A stretch of 64,000 nucleotides of DNA from Trema orientale (lineage: Eukaryota > Streptophyta > Magnoliopsida > Rosales > Cannabaceae). A program made the translations under genes and the position numbers. Of the stretch, positions 11,180 to 24,118 are shown in pieces; position 1 is the stretch's first letter; each line of letters opens with the position of its first letter. The notes beneath the pieces are model-generated. The model was not told where the DNA came from. It searched no databases and worked only from the letters and a program-made list of their open reading frames with translations. Location: NCBI GenBank assembly GCA_002914845.1, contig JXTC01000307.1, positions 72,230 to 136,229 on the forward strand, in the 5' to 3' direction.

Positions 11180-14100
11180 CTTTTTTTTTTACTTAAAAAC
11201 CAATATTTTTCTTAACAATTTATTTTTTTATTATTTTATTCGTTCGTGGAAGCATGCCAAATCTAACAATTGGTCCACCCTTGCTCATTTTTGCGTGATA
11301 CACGACTCTGTTGTAACAATCAATACTTTTTTGTTTGACAATATAACCACCAATAGTAACATGACTTTTTAAGATGCAATACGCAAGTATGTAATATGTT
11401 TTGCCCTTGAATATTCCTACGTAAAATTGTTCTATTTTCAATTGTTCCATATTCCTCTTTCTTAATTCTCAACGTTGCGAATTAATTATTACCCTTGCCA
11501 ATATTGATGTCGGACCACCAATATCTCACTTTTTTCATAGAGGTGAAAACTGGGGAGGAAAAAAAAATGTAAGTGAGAACAAAATGGAGGAAATGGTTTT
11601 GTATGTTTGACTTTGGAAGATAGAAAGAAAAAAGAAGGAAATAAGGGTATGGCTCACCAAACTGAAGAGAAAATAAATGGAAAAGAAGAAGTTTAAACTA
11701 GATTTTCCTCTTATCTATTTTACATCACTCCTATTTTCTTCCTTCAGTCAGTTTTTTACCCCTCTCTACTAAACATAGCCTAATTGTCGGTGTGAAAACA
11801 TTACCACTAATTAATCATATTACATATTTTTTTTGGATTGTCTTTTTTTTTTTTTTTTACCATAAACGATTTCCACCTTTTTTTTTTATTTATTTAAGAA
11901 ATAAGGCTGAGTCTTCACCCAAACCCCTAAACGCCTACGAGAGGGGGGGGAAAAAAAAAAAAGGCTGCTTGACCTCCCCAATGCCCGTTAGCTAGTTGCC
12001 CTTTATTTCCAACTCCCTACTTCTTAAACTAAATAGCTTAAGTGGAAATCCTATTACATGTACAAGTCAGTCATAGGAATCTCTTTGACTTAACAAACCT
12101 AACTTCTCGCTAAGAGCAAAATTTTATTAAAAACTAATGTATAAACAGGAAAAAAAATGAAAAAAAAAAGAAGACATTTATAATGTTAAAGCCTTGGAGT
12201 TACTCTCACATAATACTTGAATGGTTTATCTTATGTTAGTCTCTACTCTATTGTATCATATCAAAAAAATGATCACTCTTGTTCTCTTTAAAAATAAAAA
12301 AAATAAAAAAAAAGACAAATTTGGAATTCGTTCGTGGAAGAGTAACTGAAAAGCTATAGCGTCTATTTGACTATTTCAAATTTTGTGGAATCTGGTAATG
12401 GTCAAGTACTCTCTAATCTTTTCATTTTAAGTTGAGGAGTTAGGAATTGCTTTTCCGAATTCCGTAATTGAGGGGTTTAAGAGTGATTGTTTAGGAAGAA
12501 AGGCACCATAAATTAGTGTCGGGTAGTCCATGTCTTCTCTTTGAATTATAGGTAGTAAATCATCCTCCATATGTAAAAATCTAATTTTGTACTCCGTTTT
12601 TCTATGGTTGATGAAATGAATGAGACAAACATGTCCCAAATGTTATGAATTTTTCATATCAATATCACACCATCTCACCCCTCATACACGCTTTAGGACA
12701 ATACTCCATAATTTTTATTATTTTCCCAAGTTGCAATGATTATTGTGTTTTATAGTATTGACAATGACACGCACCGACGGGCAAAACCATCCGTTTTAGC
12801 TGAGGAAATATTTTGAAGACGGCAGGAAATCATACGGTAATTGAATTAAGAATTGAAACTTAAGTGGACTTGGTTTATAGTATCATAATATTATCTTGAA
12901 ATTAAGAAGCTCGGGATTTACAATGACATTGGATTAAAGTGTATAAGTATTTGTATTTTATTGGAGAAGATATTCTTGAAAATTAGTTTTCATCTTCATT
13001 TTTGTCTTATTCTCTATTCATCTCTGTTTTTTTTTTTTTCCCATTTTTTTTAGGACTCCAAATAATTTTTGCAAGTATAAAGTCGCATTCTCCCACAATA
13101 TCAACCATGCTTTCTGGATTTTGTTTAATATAGAATTCCCCTTATATATTATTATTATTTTTATTATTATTACCTCCAAGGGCGCGCTTTGCGTTAGAGT
13201 ACCAGTTAAAACACTTACGCCGCACGTGTACGATTTTTTTCTTTTTTAAAAAAAAAAAACTTTTACAAAATGAAAAAAAGAAATGAACAGAAATATTTCA
13301 GAAAATAAAAATAATAATAATAATAATAAAGAGAAAGAAAAATAAAAAAATTCTCAAAAAAAACTTCATAGATGTATAGATCTAGATGTAATAATAAGCA
13401 AAAGAACACGATTGATCATTTGAATAAAAACTAATCTTGCAAAATATGTGACAATATCTAATCGATTGATGTATTTAATTAGATTCTTAATTTTGACAAT
13501 TAGTAAATTCGAGGAAATATTATGGTAGGATACGAATTTTGAAAAAAAAGAACATTTATCAGTGTTAAATATTTATAAATTGTCAAATTTTTATTGAATT
13601 TCACCAATTATATATTGTGATGTTTATGATATTATTTTTGATAATATAATGTTTATGATACAATTTTAATATGTTTTGACCTTTCAAAAACATACATAAG
13701 CTATAAAAAATCGATTTGCTATGGATATAACGTTGACACATTGTCCAATCAAACCCATTTTGTACGAAGCTATAATATGATTCACATGGAGCTCACACAA
13801 AAAACGTATGATATATCACTATGATGAGATCTATATAAAGCTAGCACCAAAGATGATTAGTGATGCAATGTGCATTTGTATTGTTACATCCATCAGTGTT
13901 AAACATTTATAAATTGTCATATTTTTATCATATTTCAACAATTTTCATTAGCTTAATACAGTTGAAGTTCGAAAACACACCTAACATGTAAGAAAAATAA
14001 AAATAAATATAATCTTCAAATTCAAATAACCGAATTTGGATTTAGAAAGTGTACATACTAGTGGACCATGCTTTTTGAAGCCCATCGCCATGCCTCACTG

Positions 14101-15100
14101 ACTAAACTAATGTAATATTGGTATGCAATCAGATTCTCATGGTCTGTTGGTGAGGCCTTAGCATATCCACATATTTAATCAATCAACATTAGCGTTGTGG
14201 ATTTAGCATTTGCACACTGATCAAAGACCATCCAACATAAACCTCCAAGAGGAGTATTTGCACTTATTAGTGTAACAACTACCAGCTTCATAAATTGGGC
14301 CTCTGCTGAAATAAGTCTAACCAAATATAAGGGGGAAAAAAAAAGAGATGATATACTAATATTGTAACTGAAAATGGGAAAAATGAACTGTTCTAAAGCA
14401 CAATTGAAAATTGAATTAAATGTAAGATTTGTCAGTTTCTTTACTTGACAATACTGGCTTCATTACCCAAAATGACAAAAGGAAACAAAGTCGCATAAAA
14501 TATGAGGCAATAGCCCATTTTGACATGTCATTATAATAGACATTTTTCAGTTTTACTCAACATAAAAACCAAAATTGGATCTGGTATATGAATTGATATA
14601 TACTTCATAAGATTTTATATATTACCTAAAATCAAACAACAAACGTTCATTAAACTAAATGAAATATAAAAGGAAGATTATACTGTAATTATTCTCCGGA
14701 TCCAAACACCACGGATCAAGTCCAATAAAAAGGCTTTTTTTTTTTTTATAAATATATTATGTATTAGGGTTTTTTATTTGATTTTTTTTTTCTTCTTCTT
14801 CTTCTACTTCTTCTTCATGTAGTCGTCACCTTGAAGCTTTCAACGATATCTTGACTCTTCTAACTCCAAACTCTGAAACGTGTCGGGTCTATAATCTTCA
14901 ACGAGTAGAATATTCGTCCAAAAACTTAACCATGAAAACTTCTCTCCTAATCTCACTCAGTGTCCATCCTTATAGCGTTGAGAATTTAATAAAATACCAA
15001 AAATAGAGTTTTCATCTCATTTAATTCTGATTATCAGTAATATTCAAAACACGTAGCTTTCTTCCTATAGAGCCAATATTCTCTGCTAAATCACCTCCCT
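11180..15100. other. Intergenic, no gene seen; a spaced direct repeat
   Basis: Mostly AT-rich sequence with long A or T runs. A direct repeat of about 55 bp (ATCAGTGTTAAAYATTTATA and following) occurs at about 13558-13612 and 13890-13945. A (CTT)n tract at 14790-14817 lies in the probable leader region of the DUF1666 gene. No protein family was recognised. Confidence 0.5.
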
Positions 15101-15328
15101 CAATCTCGCACTTTTGGTCTCACTTCTCAGACTCTCTCTCAGCCTTTGGAAGTTTTTACCCCAGATTTCGCTATCTACAAGTGGACTGTCCACTTTCCCC
15201 AATGAATTTCCATTGAAAAATTCTAAAGCCCCCTCCTTCCTAACTTTGCTTAGGATTGAGGTTAAAATCTGTATAAAAAATAATAGTAATAAAAAACGAA
15301 GAAAAAAGCCCAGAAGTTGATTGAATTG

Positions 15329-18113
15329 ATGGGTACCAGAAACTTTCTCGTGCTCAAAACCCTTCTAGAATTTCTTCATAAGAGTCTTTTAGACAGGGCT
15401 ATGCACGGTAACATGTTTGGGGTTATTGGTTCTATCTGGGTCTTCGTTTGGGGCTATGTATTTTTTCTTCTTGGGTTTATTACTAGATTTATATTAAGGT
15501 AAGGTTCAATTCTCTGATCCGGGTAACTCTGTTATTTATTTATTTTATTTTCGAGAATAAAGAATTAATTGTTGTTCTCAAATCTTAGATTGCAGGGTGA
15601 TAATCAGCAAATTAAGAGCGCGGATATTGATGATGAATTCATAGAAAAAGAGGCTGGTTTTCATGTTCAGAAAGATGAAAACGAAGAAGAAAGTAATAAA
15701 GATTCTGATGTTGTTATGGAGAAGACTGCTTTAGCTTCAAGCACAAACAAGTACAAGTTCTTTTCTGGAAAAGATGTCAATGGCTTTTTGGAAGAACCTA
15801 AAGCCTTGAGCTTCACCATCCAGGAGTTATATATGGGCTCAAACGAGTTTTCTGCTCCTGATATTCAAATCTTCGAAACCCAAGTTTCTTCCGACCAAGA
15901 TTTTCCTGGAAAATTTTCAGAGGGTGTAGTTGATCTTGAAGACAAAGGAAACGACGTCGTCAATGGGTTCTGTACAGGAGAGGCTTTAGAGAAACGACAA
16001 GAGAATGAGGTTTCTGACTTGGGAGAGGATGAGGACCCGGTTTTGGAAAGTTCGAGTAGTGAAGAAGAAGTCTTCCATGACCCAAAACAGGGGAATTTTC
16101 CTGAAACAGAGCTTTTCCCGGAAAATAGCTTTGGTTTCTCAAATGGGGTAGAGTCGTTTTCGGAAAATTATGCCTTAGCTTCTGATGCAGAGCCAGTACC
16201 TACTATTTTGAGTGATGGGTCATCGAGAAAAGATCAAGATGTTGATTCCATAACCTATGAATTTTCCCGAGAAAGTGACGGAAAAGATGTTAGTGAAGGG
16301 TTGAAACCCGAAACCCCTCCTCCTGCTCCGGCCATTGATGAGGGGAATGGGGAAGGAACAGCTTTTTCAGCTGATCACCATAACGATTCTGAGGATGAAT
16401 ACATAGAATTAGAACCCCATAAGCATAGTACTCAAACTTCGTTTGAATCAAAATATTACTTCGAGGAAAAACACCAAGAGGAAGAAGAAGAAGAGAAAAA
16501 CAGTGAAAATGACTTGGATTTTGTTTGGGAACATGGAGATGTAATAGAACAGCTTAAATGGGAGCTCAAAAATGCCAGAACTGGAGGACTACCCACCATT
16601 TACGAAGAAGAATCAGATTCAGAATCGCCAAAGGTGGAAGATAATAACATCAATTTTAAGCCTATGAAGATTGATCTGAAGTTTGGTTACAAGGATCGAA
16701 TGGAGGAAATCCAAAAGGTGTATAGAACTTATGCTGAAAAGATGAGAAAATTGGACATATTGAATAACCAGACCATGCATGCAGTCGGTAAGTTGATCAA
16801 ATTCGATTGATTTTTTTTTTTTCCCCCCCTTTTAGAGTTTTGGTAAATCCCAGTTGGTTGCACTTTCCTGGCCAAAATAGGAAACAATATTTTAATTTTC
16901 ACTAAAAATAAAAATTTATTTTGAAGATTATTTTACAAAAAGATTCTCTTGGAAGAAAAGAAAATTATTTATCTATATATTTATATGGTGGGCCTATATG
17001 ATCTTTAATTTGTCTAATGTTGAAAAATAATCTACTTTTTCTGGGTGATTAGGATTTATGCAGCTGAAAGACCAAGGAACCAAATCAAAACAACCGGTAC
17101 AAAAGGCTTCGGTTCCAATAGTAAAGAGCCTGTTAGCACGTAAAAGATTGACAGCCATAGCCGCCGACCCAATACTAAAATACGCCGTAACATTACATAA
17201 GGACTTCGAATTAGTCTATGTGGGGCAGGTTTGTCTGTCGTGGGAGATCCTCCATTGGCAGCAGAGGAAGGTCCAGGAGTTGCTTCAGTACGACGACGTT
17301 AAAGGGTCTCGCCAGTATAACCTTGTGGCCTCTGAGTTTCAGCTCTTTCAAGTTCTTCTTCAGAGATTCGTAGAGGACGAGTCGTTTCAAGGACCCAGAA
17401 TTCAGAATTACGTCAAGAACCGTTGCGTTATTCGGAGCCTTCTCCAAGTTCCGGCCATAAGAGGTAACAACAATCAAATTTGGTGTTTTGTTAGTGTGGT
17501 TTTAGCTTTGCACGCCATGTGTTTGATGAAAGTTCCATTCCAGATGATTCTATGAAGGATAAGCAGTACGGGATGGAAGGAAATGGGGATTCAATTCTCT
17601 GCGAAAATTTGGCAAATATCGTCGTAGAAGCAATGTTTACGTTCTGGGGTTTTCTTAGAAAAGATGATAAGATCATTCTTAACCAAAGAGTTGGTCAAAA
17701 AACCGTGACTGACCCAGCTGACTCGAAACTCCTAATAGAGATCTGGAAAGATTTTCATAAGGTTTGTATCTATTTTTGATAATGAAAACTTTGACTTTAC
17801 TCAAAAGGGTAACGTTTTTTGTTGCTTATTTTGATGCCCACTTTCGGTGTTGATGCAGAAGGAGAGAAAGGTTAAAGATATACAGAGGAGTGGGAATTGT
17901 GTGGTGAAGAAGCTCCAAAAGCACCAAGAGGAGGGTCGGCTTCAACACGCATTGTTTATGGCTCAAGTTGAGTTGAGATTGATTTCAAGAGTGCTGAGTA
18001 TGTCAAGATTAACTAGAGACCAGTTAATTTGGTGTCAACAAAAACTAAACCAAATTAGTATCGTTCACAGAAAGGTTCACATGGAAACTTCGTTTTTGCT
18101 TTTTCCATGTTGA
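15329..18113 (+). CDS. DUF1666-family membrane-anchored protein, 750 aa, 5 exons
   Basis: Exons inferred at 15329-15498, 15589-16787, 17053-17463, 17544-17761 and 17859-18113; all junctions are GT-AG and keep frame. The start is the first Met of MGTRNFLVLK. Residues about 29-56 form one long hydrophobic helix (MFGVIGSIWVFVWGYVFFLL), then comes a roughly 300-residue acidic, Glu/Asp/Ser-rich region. The conserved part begins near residue 364 (DLDFVWEHGDVIEQLKWEL, LPTIYEEESD) and continues through FGYKDRMEEI and the later exons (LVYVGQVCLSWEIL, PRIQNYVKNRC, EIWKDFHK). This is the plant DUF1666 pattern. Such proteins are sometimes labelled L34Ae-like in databases, but nothing here suggests a ribosomal protein. 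Function is unknown. A single-pass membrane anchor with a large soluble C-terminal part is inferred. No link to the neighbouring GSTs is evident. Confidence 0.88.
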
Positions 18114-19130
18114 TATGGACCGTATGCTAATCTATCTGCCACAATATTTCTTTGACATTTTATAGAAATCTTTGTTTTGTGCAGATTTAGTTACAGTAGG
18201 CTGGGAATATAGAAATGGCTAAAACTCCGGCCAAATAATTGTGTAATCATTTATACACTTCAAATAGAAAATATATACATATACATATTCACATAACAAT
18301 AATCAATGTGGTTGATTCACTAGGATACTCTTTTCACTGTTTTTTGTTACAGACCAACTCTCCGTCTTTAGCAATTTATATATTTTGTTTATGGTGCATT
18401 TGATTTAAATTTAGGTAATTAAATTACTTTAGGGGATTTGATTCGATTTAGATAATCAAAATTACGTAAGGGATATAGAATTTAAGAAAATTGTAATTGA
18501 AATCTTGCCAAAAGTCTTTACCTTTCTTTATCAACAGTATTACAAGTATAAACCAAGTAACCAACACACTGATTTGGACTTCTATTCTTCCCCTTTCTTT
18601 TTTCTTTTTTTTTTTTTTTATTTCCCCGTTATTTTGGACACTTTCATTGGCCTTTGCAAAGGTTCACTTGCAGTTGCTAAGCCTTTTGCAGTAATATATT
18701 GACAAGACTTTTTGGTTTTTGCAATATTATTACTATTTGCAAATTTTTTTAATCTTATTATTACCATTTGGTATGGTGCAATGGTTTCATTTGTGGACCC
18801 CTGGGGCCATGACACTAGCTAGTTAGGTCTGATGTTCAGCATTCGTCTAAGTCCATCTTTTGTTCCGACTATGGGTCCAAGTTAAACAGGAAATGGACCT
18901 AATTAAGTGTAATTTCGGCCGAAATAACTTTTCTATATCTACTTCTCAGAATGATTCTTTCAGGACGGTCACAAAGTTTTGTGATTATGGTCTCATGTAT
19001 ATGCAGTAGATTTTTTTTTTTTTTTGAGATATATATATTCATTAAGCAACTCCCTTGAATGTTGCATCACAGAAATTCCAATTCTTTTTGTCATTTACAT
19101 GAAAAGATGAGTCAATAAATCTTTATTAAC
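18114..19130. other. Downstream of DUF1666, no gene seen
   Basis: Contains the likely 3' untranslated region of the DUF1666 gene, then AT-rich DNA with T-runs. Short frames at 18497-18815 are T-run artefacts. A short GTCACAAAGTTTTGTGA palindrome near 18968 resembles motifs found in the MULEs of this window. Confidence 0.45.
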
Positions 19131-19131
19131 T

Positions 19132-19510
19132 ACGAGAAAAATGTTTAGTGGGGAAAAAAAAGTTGCCACTAAATCTAATTTTAGTGGAAACAGGAAAAAA
19201 AAGTTGCCACTAAATCTAATTTTAGTGGAAACAAAAAAAAATATTGATGAACATAATGCGGACACTATATATTTGTCATTAGACTTAATCGCGATCAAAA
19301 AGTCTAAGTTTATCTCGGTAAAAACATGCACATTAGTGGCAATTGGCAGCTCAATTACTAAGTAATGCCAACTTTGGTTCCAATAAAAGCACGAAACTTA
19401 GACACCATACGATCAAAATTTCCACTAAAACTTTTGGTGAATGCTTATTTAGTGGCAAAATATCGGTTTACCACAAAGAACATAATAATTACGTAGAAAA
19501 TTATTCTCGA
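19132..19510. mobile_element. CACTA-like fragment with 41-bp exact tandem duplication
   Basis: The left end reads ACTACGAGAAAAATG, close to the CACTACAAGAAAA terminus of CACTA (En/Spm) elements. It is followed by many copies of TTTAGTGG or CCACTAAA, the kind of subterminal repeat these elements carry. A 41-bp unit is exactly duplicated at 19152-19192 and 19193-19233. The right terminus is not clear, and the expected 3-bp target duplication was not demonstrated. It lies about 190 bp upstream of the GST-A start codon. Confidence 0.45.
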
Positions 19511-19577
19511 AAAAGAAGAATCATTTTTATCTTTTTTTTTTTCCGCATGCGCCATATACATAAGAATATACATTACG

Positions 19578-19640
19578 TTGACTTTGTGAGCGTGATGCAT
19601 TGACTAATGCTAGAAACTCCAAGACAGTAGGTCTATAAAA
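19578..19640 (+). promoter_or_regulatory. GST-A promoter: two W-boxes and a TATA box
   Basis: TATAAAA at 19634-19640 lies 63 bp before the ATG at 19703, an ordinary distance for a plant TATA box plus short leader. Two TTGACT W-box cores (WRKY sites) lie just upstream at 19578-19583 and 19600-19605. Tau GSTs are commonly stress-induced, so WRKY input is plausible but only inferred. Confidence 0.5.
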
Positions 19641-19702
19641 GCATCAACTTGCCATATAGATATTACGTATATAGACAATCCATAACTAGAGAAAGAGAGA
19701 CA

Positions 19703-20710
19703 ATGGAAAATAATGATGAAGTCGTGGTGTTTGGGACATGGGCTAACTCACTGAGCGGCAGAGTTGAAATAGCCCTAAAACTTAAGGGCATACCCTATAA
19801 GTACGTGGAGGAGGATCTAGCCAACAAGAGTGACCTGCTTCTCCACTACAATCCAGTCCACAAAAAGGTACCTGTCCTAGTTCATAAGGGCAGACCTATC
19901 TCCGAGTCCCTTGTCATACTAGAATACATCGATGAGTATTGGAGTACTAATAACACTCCCAAGCTTTTGCCTCAAGATCCCTACGAGAGGGCCCAAATCC
20001 GCTTCTGGGCACATTTTTATGACCACAAGGTGAACTTATTAGTATTCTTATTTTCTCACTTCAATTCAATAGTACGTACAAGTGATGCCATGTAAGTTTA
20101 ACATGACATGTTGCAAATTTTAAAATGACATTCGGATTATGCATAAGTTTAATTAATTATCATGCTCATATTGCAAAGTATTTGTGTTTCTAATGGTGAG
20201 TCTAATTATCACGTTAGGATTGCAAACTACAAAGTATTTTCAATCCAAAGCAAAAGCTAAAACTGACATCAGAATCGTGAGTTTAATTATTGCTTTCGGA
20301 TTGTAAAGTATTTTTATTTCTTAAAAACAGTTATCTGTGTCTTTCTATAGGTTATTCCAGCTATATACACCATATGTGGGTCCAAAATAGGGAATGAAAG
20401 AGAGAAAGCGATTGAAGAGTTGAGCGAGCTGCTGAAGATATTTGAACAAGGAATCCAGAAAGATTTTCTAGGAAAATTACCATTTTTTGATGGAAATAAT
20501 GTGAGCTTTCTTGGGATTGTGATGAACTCTTATGCTTGCGTCTATCCAGCATTTCATGAAGCTGGGGTTGTGATTATATTGCCCCAAAAGAATCCAACAT
20601 TTCTATCGTGGGTTAATGCTTTGAGGGAAAATCCTTTGGTCAAAGAGACACTCCCGGATCATGACAGATTGGTTAACTCCCTCAAGGCCTATCAAGCTCG
20701 ATTATCTTGA
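19703..20710 (+). CDS. Tau-class glutathione S-transferase (GST-A), 228 aa
   Basis: Two exons, 19703-20029 and 20351-20710, joined in phase 0 as is usual for tau GSTs. Residues 1-80 form the thioredoxin-like glutathione-binding domain: [29 protein letters not shown] and [15 protein letters not shown], where the ES pair contacts glutathione. Exon 2 gives the helical C-terminal domain that binds the hydrophobic co-substrate. The usual catalytic serine position (W-x-S) reads W-A-N-S, so it is Asn with a Ser one place later. Activity may therefore be altered. These enzymes conjugate glutathione to electrophiles or act as peroxidases or carriers in the cytosol. The Met before ENNDEVVV was chosen by family length; an in-frame upstream Met (19649) would add 18 residues covering the TATA-proximal leader. 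Strand is opposite to the other three GSTs. Confidence 0.93.
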
Positions 20711-23109
20711 TTCAGCTCTGAGTATAATCAATGCTTGTTATTTTTGTGTGAATATTTTAATTAACTTTAACATCAATGTTGTTAATATTAGTATTAGTCA
20801 ATGACTGTTGAAATGGCACAAGCAATGTTAGCCATGTTATTAGTTTGTTTAAATTTAACGCGGTGACACCCGTGTGCATAAATAAAATTTGAAATCAAGC
20901 GAATATGTGCACAATGTTTATTTGAGTTTCCAATTAAATATCATTTAATGTGATGCCTAAGATTCTCACATGCATAATAAGCTAATAATAAACATGTTCA
21001 TATTGCATAATAGACATATTAATCAACTAATATCAATTTTATGGTAAATTACTCATTCTGGTTGTTAAATGCTTTCGATTTGTATTATTGTACTAATGTT
21101 TGTTGAGATGCTCATATGCAGTGTAAAGGCTCAGTATCCTTAGAGAGAGAGAGCTTGGTATGCTAAAAGAATAAAGAATATATCTATGAATACAATACTA
21201 TGTGCACATGCATTAAAATCATGTTTGTTGATAACTTGGTCAAATGGTAGTTTTTCAGTCAAATGCATTTTTTACACTTTTCGAAGCCGAATTCACTGTG
21301 CGTTTAACACGTCAAATTGCTTTAATTCAATGTCTAGGACTCATTTATAACATTTTATTTGTCGGCCCCAAGTAAGCATAAGGTGGCATTCAGGACATTG
21401 ATTTGTGTTTTATTGCACTAAGCTAGCTTAAATTCAGCTTAATCGCGTAGTGTCATTCTTGTGCATTCTAATAATTGAATGCTAATACTATGTTTCCATT
21501 ATTAATTAGAGTCTAATTGACTTATTTTTATGTTTAATGATTGGTTATAGGGCTAGGTTCCACCAGATTACAATAAGGTTGGTCATATGGGATCATAAGT
21601 CAAAGTATGACTAGTTTTCACTTTCTAAGCTAGGATTCACCAACTTTGTCTACACTTGGAAAGTAATGTGCAAAATGCTCAAAATACCTCTCAGAATTTA
21701 AGTTATGCAATTTCTTAGTCATTAAGTATCACTTTCAGACCAAATTTGGATATTTTCTTCTTCTTTCTCTCCAGCCACGACCTGAAACTCCCTAACTCCT
21801 TTCTAGGCGTCTCACAACTCCTCTATTTCCAAGAGTTTCCAAGTGGTAGAATTCAAATTAGAATTCAAGAAAGTAAGATAGGTCCAAACTAGTCAAAGTA
21901 ATTCGACTAGTTATTATTCTTCCTAGGTTTTGTTTTCTTATTTCAATTCTCTACTTGATACTGCTTAATTAATGTTTCTTCTAGGTCCTCTTGAGTCCTA
22001 AAATTAATTTCAAAGCCTTGGAAATCAATTTGGTGGAGGTAGAAGGCAAGAGATTCAGCAAAAGCATAAACTAGTCAAGATGAGGTTTATGTATGATTTT
22101 GAATTTGTAATTGGTTTCTCTTGCTGCAGCTCTTAAACTAAAGCTCTTATAGGATAAATAAAAATCTTAGAAACTCACTCATATAGCTGGAAGTATAGAA
22201 TTCAAGTGGAGAAATAAAATTAGACCTAAAGTCCCAAAATTTACTATTTGTAGATTCAAGTATTTTCATTATTGGATAAGTTGTCTACACTTATAATTTG
22301 ATTTCTTTACTTGGAATGTGTAAGACATTAATCCTTTTATGTATATTACATCTATTTACTTGCTGGTTGTAATGATATATAAGTATAAAAGTGGGTTTAA
22401 ACTTTTTCTAAATCGAAAGGAATTCAAGTGCACTTAGGTTGTTCTAAATGATCCTCTTTGATATGTATATGTGGGAATTGGCTTGTCAAGTTTTATTGTA
22501 GGTCTTAAACCATGATTTAAAAGATATGGGAATGCCCTAAAAATAGGGGAGGTGCTCTCTAAATATTTTTAAAATTAAATAGTACTGTTTAGAAATAAAT
22601 GGACTAGTTTTTATGAAAGTATGTGCCATTTTGGATTATTTTTGTACTAAAGAACTAGCATTCATATTTTAATTATTTCAATACTCTGTACCTCATATCA
22701 CTTATATACTTTCATTTCATTTTATGATTAGATTTTTTGATTTTGTGAAAGTTGTGATTTCAGTTTTATGGTTGTTTTTTTTAAGCATTTTATGTTGTAG
22801 TGATCATTTTAGTAATGAAATTCATATCAGGTCTTCTACATACCTTGCCACAGAGAATATTGACCTTTTTCACTATCTTTTCTGTCAGACGTAAAGTAAA
22901 TAAAGATTTATTTTAACTGCATCATAAGGATACTAGTAAATACAAGATGTTTGCCTACATATTTATGTGTATTATAGTAATATGTATTATTCCTATAATT
23001 CATGTAAGTTCATAAAAGACATAAGCATTGCATGATCATTTAAGCATGATTTTCAGAGAAGTGAAGTTTTCCACGCATTGGATTAAAAGTAGTATCATTA
23101 TACTTATTT

Positions 23110-23345
23110 TACGAGATATATTTTAAGTACATTGTTTAGTCTGTCTGCATTGAGTAGGTATGGTTTGCACAGGCATCCTTCCCGCATAGGTGGGCACGGC
23201 TTACCGACTACCAGGACTGAGCATTGTATTATGAGATTTATTAGGTGCATTACCTAGTCGGTCTGCGTTGGGTAGGTATAGTTTGCATTGGCCATGTATT
23301 TCCTTCCCGCATAAGTGGGCACGGCCTATTGACTGACATGACTTT
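23110..23345 (+). repeat. Two-copy tandem repeat, about 120 bp, inside the solo LTR
   Basis: Copy 1 starts near 23110 and copy 2 near 23230. Shared blocks include GAGTAGGTATGGTTTGCA / GGGTAGGTATAGTTTGCA and CCTTCCCGCATA followed by GTGGGCACGGC. The copies have diverged, so the duplication is old. Such repeats in LTRs may hold promoter elements. Confidence 0.75.
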
Positions 23346-23696
23346 GTAGTATACTCAAGAGCCCTATAAAGAACGTTTTCTAAATAAAGTGTATCAAAAT
23401 AAAAAGTTATAAAAAAAAAAGAGAGTATAATGGGAATTTGAATAAAGTTTTTGCATGAAACATGTTTACGAGCATGCATAATCTTTACTTACTGAGCATT
23501 AGCTCATTTAGTTCCTGTGATATAGGCGAGGAGACTTATGATGTATAAAGTTGTTGGTTGGGTAGCACGCTTTCTTATCGCCATGATCATACAAATATAG
23601 ATGAGCTTGATTTGTGGGCGATGTTTTCTTTGTATTTTGATATTTTGATGTGTTGTAAATAATACTGCTGATGGCAAGATAAACTGATAAGGACCT

Positions 23697-23802
23697 TTTA
23701 GTTATATATTTTATAAAGACACTTTCAGAAAGTAATGTCACGCAGCTTCTTTAGTTATATATTTTATAAAGACACTTTCAGAAAGTAATGTCACGCAGCT
23801 TC
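23697..23802 (+). repeat. Exact 53-bp tandem duplication near the LTR 3' end
   Basis: Positions 23697-23749 and 23750-23802 are identical (unit starts TTTAGTTATATATTTTATAA and ends CACGCAGCTTC). No difference was seen, which points to a recent event or gene conversion. Confidence 0.95.
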
Positions 23803-24118
23803 TTTATAAAAGAATAAAACTTCCTAGATTGACCTATATAGTCATATAGATAAGCTAGGAGGTGTTATATTTAAAGATGGATTTGATTTTTTAATTCAAC
23901 ATATTTTCTAAGCACTATTGTATAACAAACAAACTATGTAGATGTTTAAGGTTCATTCAAATCTCCAACTCTTAATACAGAGTGCCTCAAATAGTAGTCT
24001 TAAGCAGTGACAAAGTTAGGATTTTTTTTTTCCCAGTGAGGGCTAAAATATAATAATAATTTACACAAAATTGACAAGTACTAAAGTACTACTGTTTATA
24101 ATTAACAAATACCGAAGT

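Larger units (their letters stand above)
20949..23869 (+). mobile_element. Solo LTR, 2921 bp, Ty3/gypsy type suspected
   Basis: Begins TGTGATGCCTAAGATTC and ends GGTGTTATA, a TG...CA pattern with the last C changed to T. Both sides carry the identical 5-bp repeat TTTAA (20944-20948 and 23870-23874), as expected from LTR-retrotransposon integration. No gag, pol or primer-binding site lies inside, so it is a solo LTR left by recombination. The TGTGATGCC start and the large size fit gypsy chromovirus LTRs, but this lineage call is a guess. It contains a 120-bp two-copy repeat and an exact 53-bp duplication. It lies 238 bp after the GST-A stop codon. Confidence 0.75.

Noticed and set aside
12427..12639. 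Minus-strand 70-codon frame with a natural-looking composition (HMEDDLLPIIQRED...)
   Set aside because: No family recognised, no exon neighbours, no support beyond an open frame in AT-rich DNA. Listed only as intergenic.
19649..19702. 18-residue upstream extension of GST-A
   Set aside because: Lies only 9 bp after the TATA box, so it is probably at or before the transcription start; other tau GSTs begin at the later Met.
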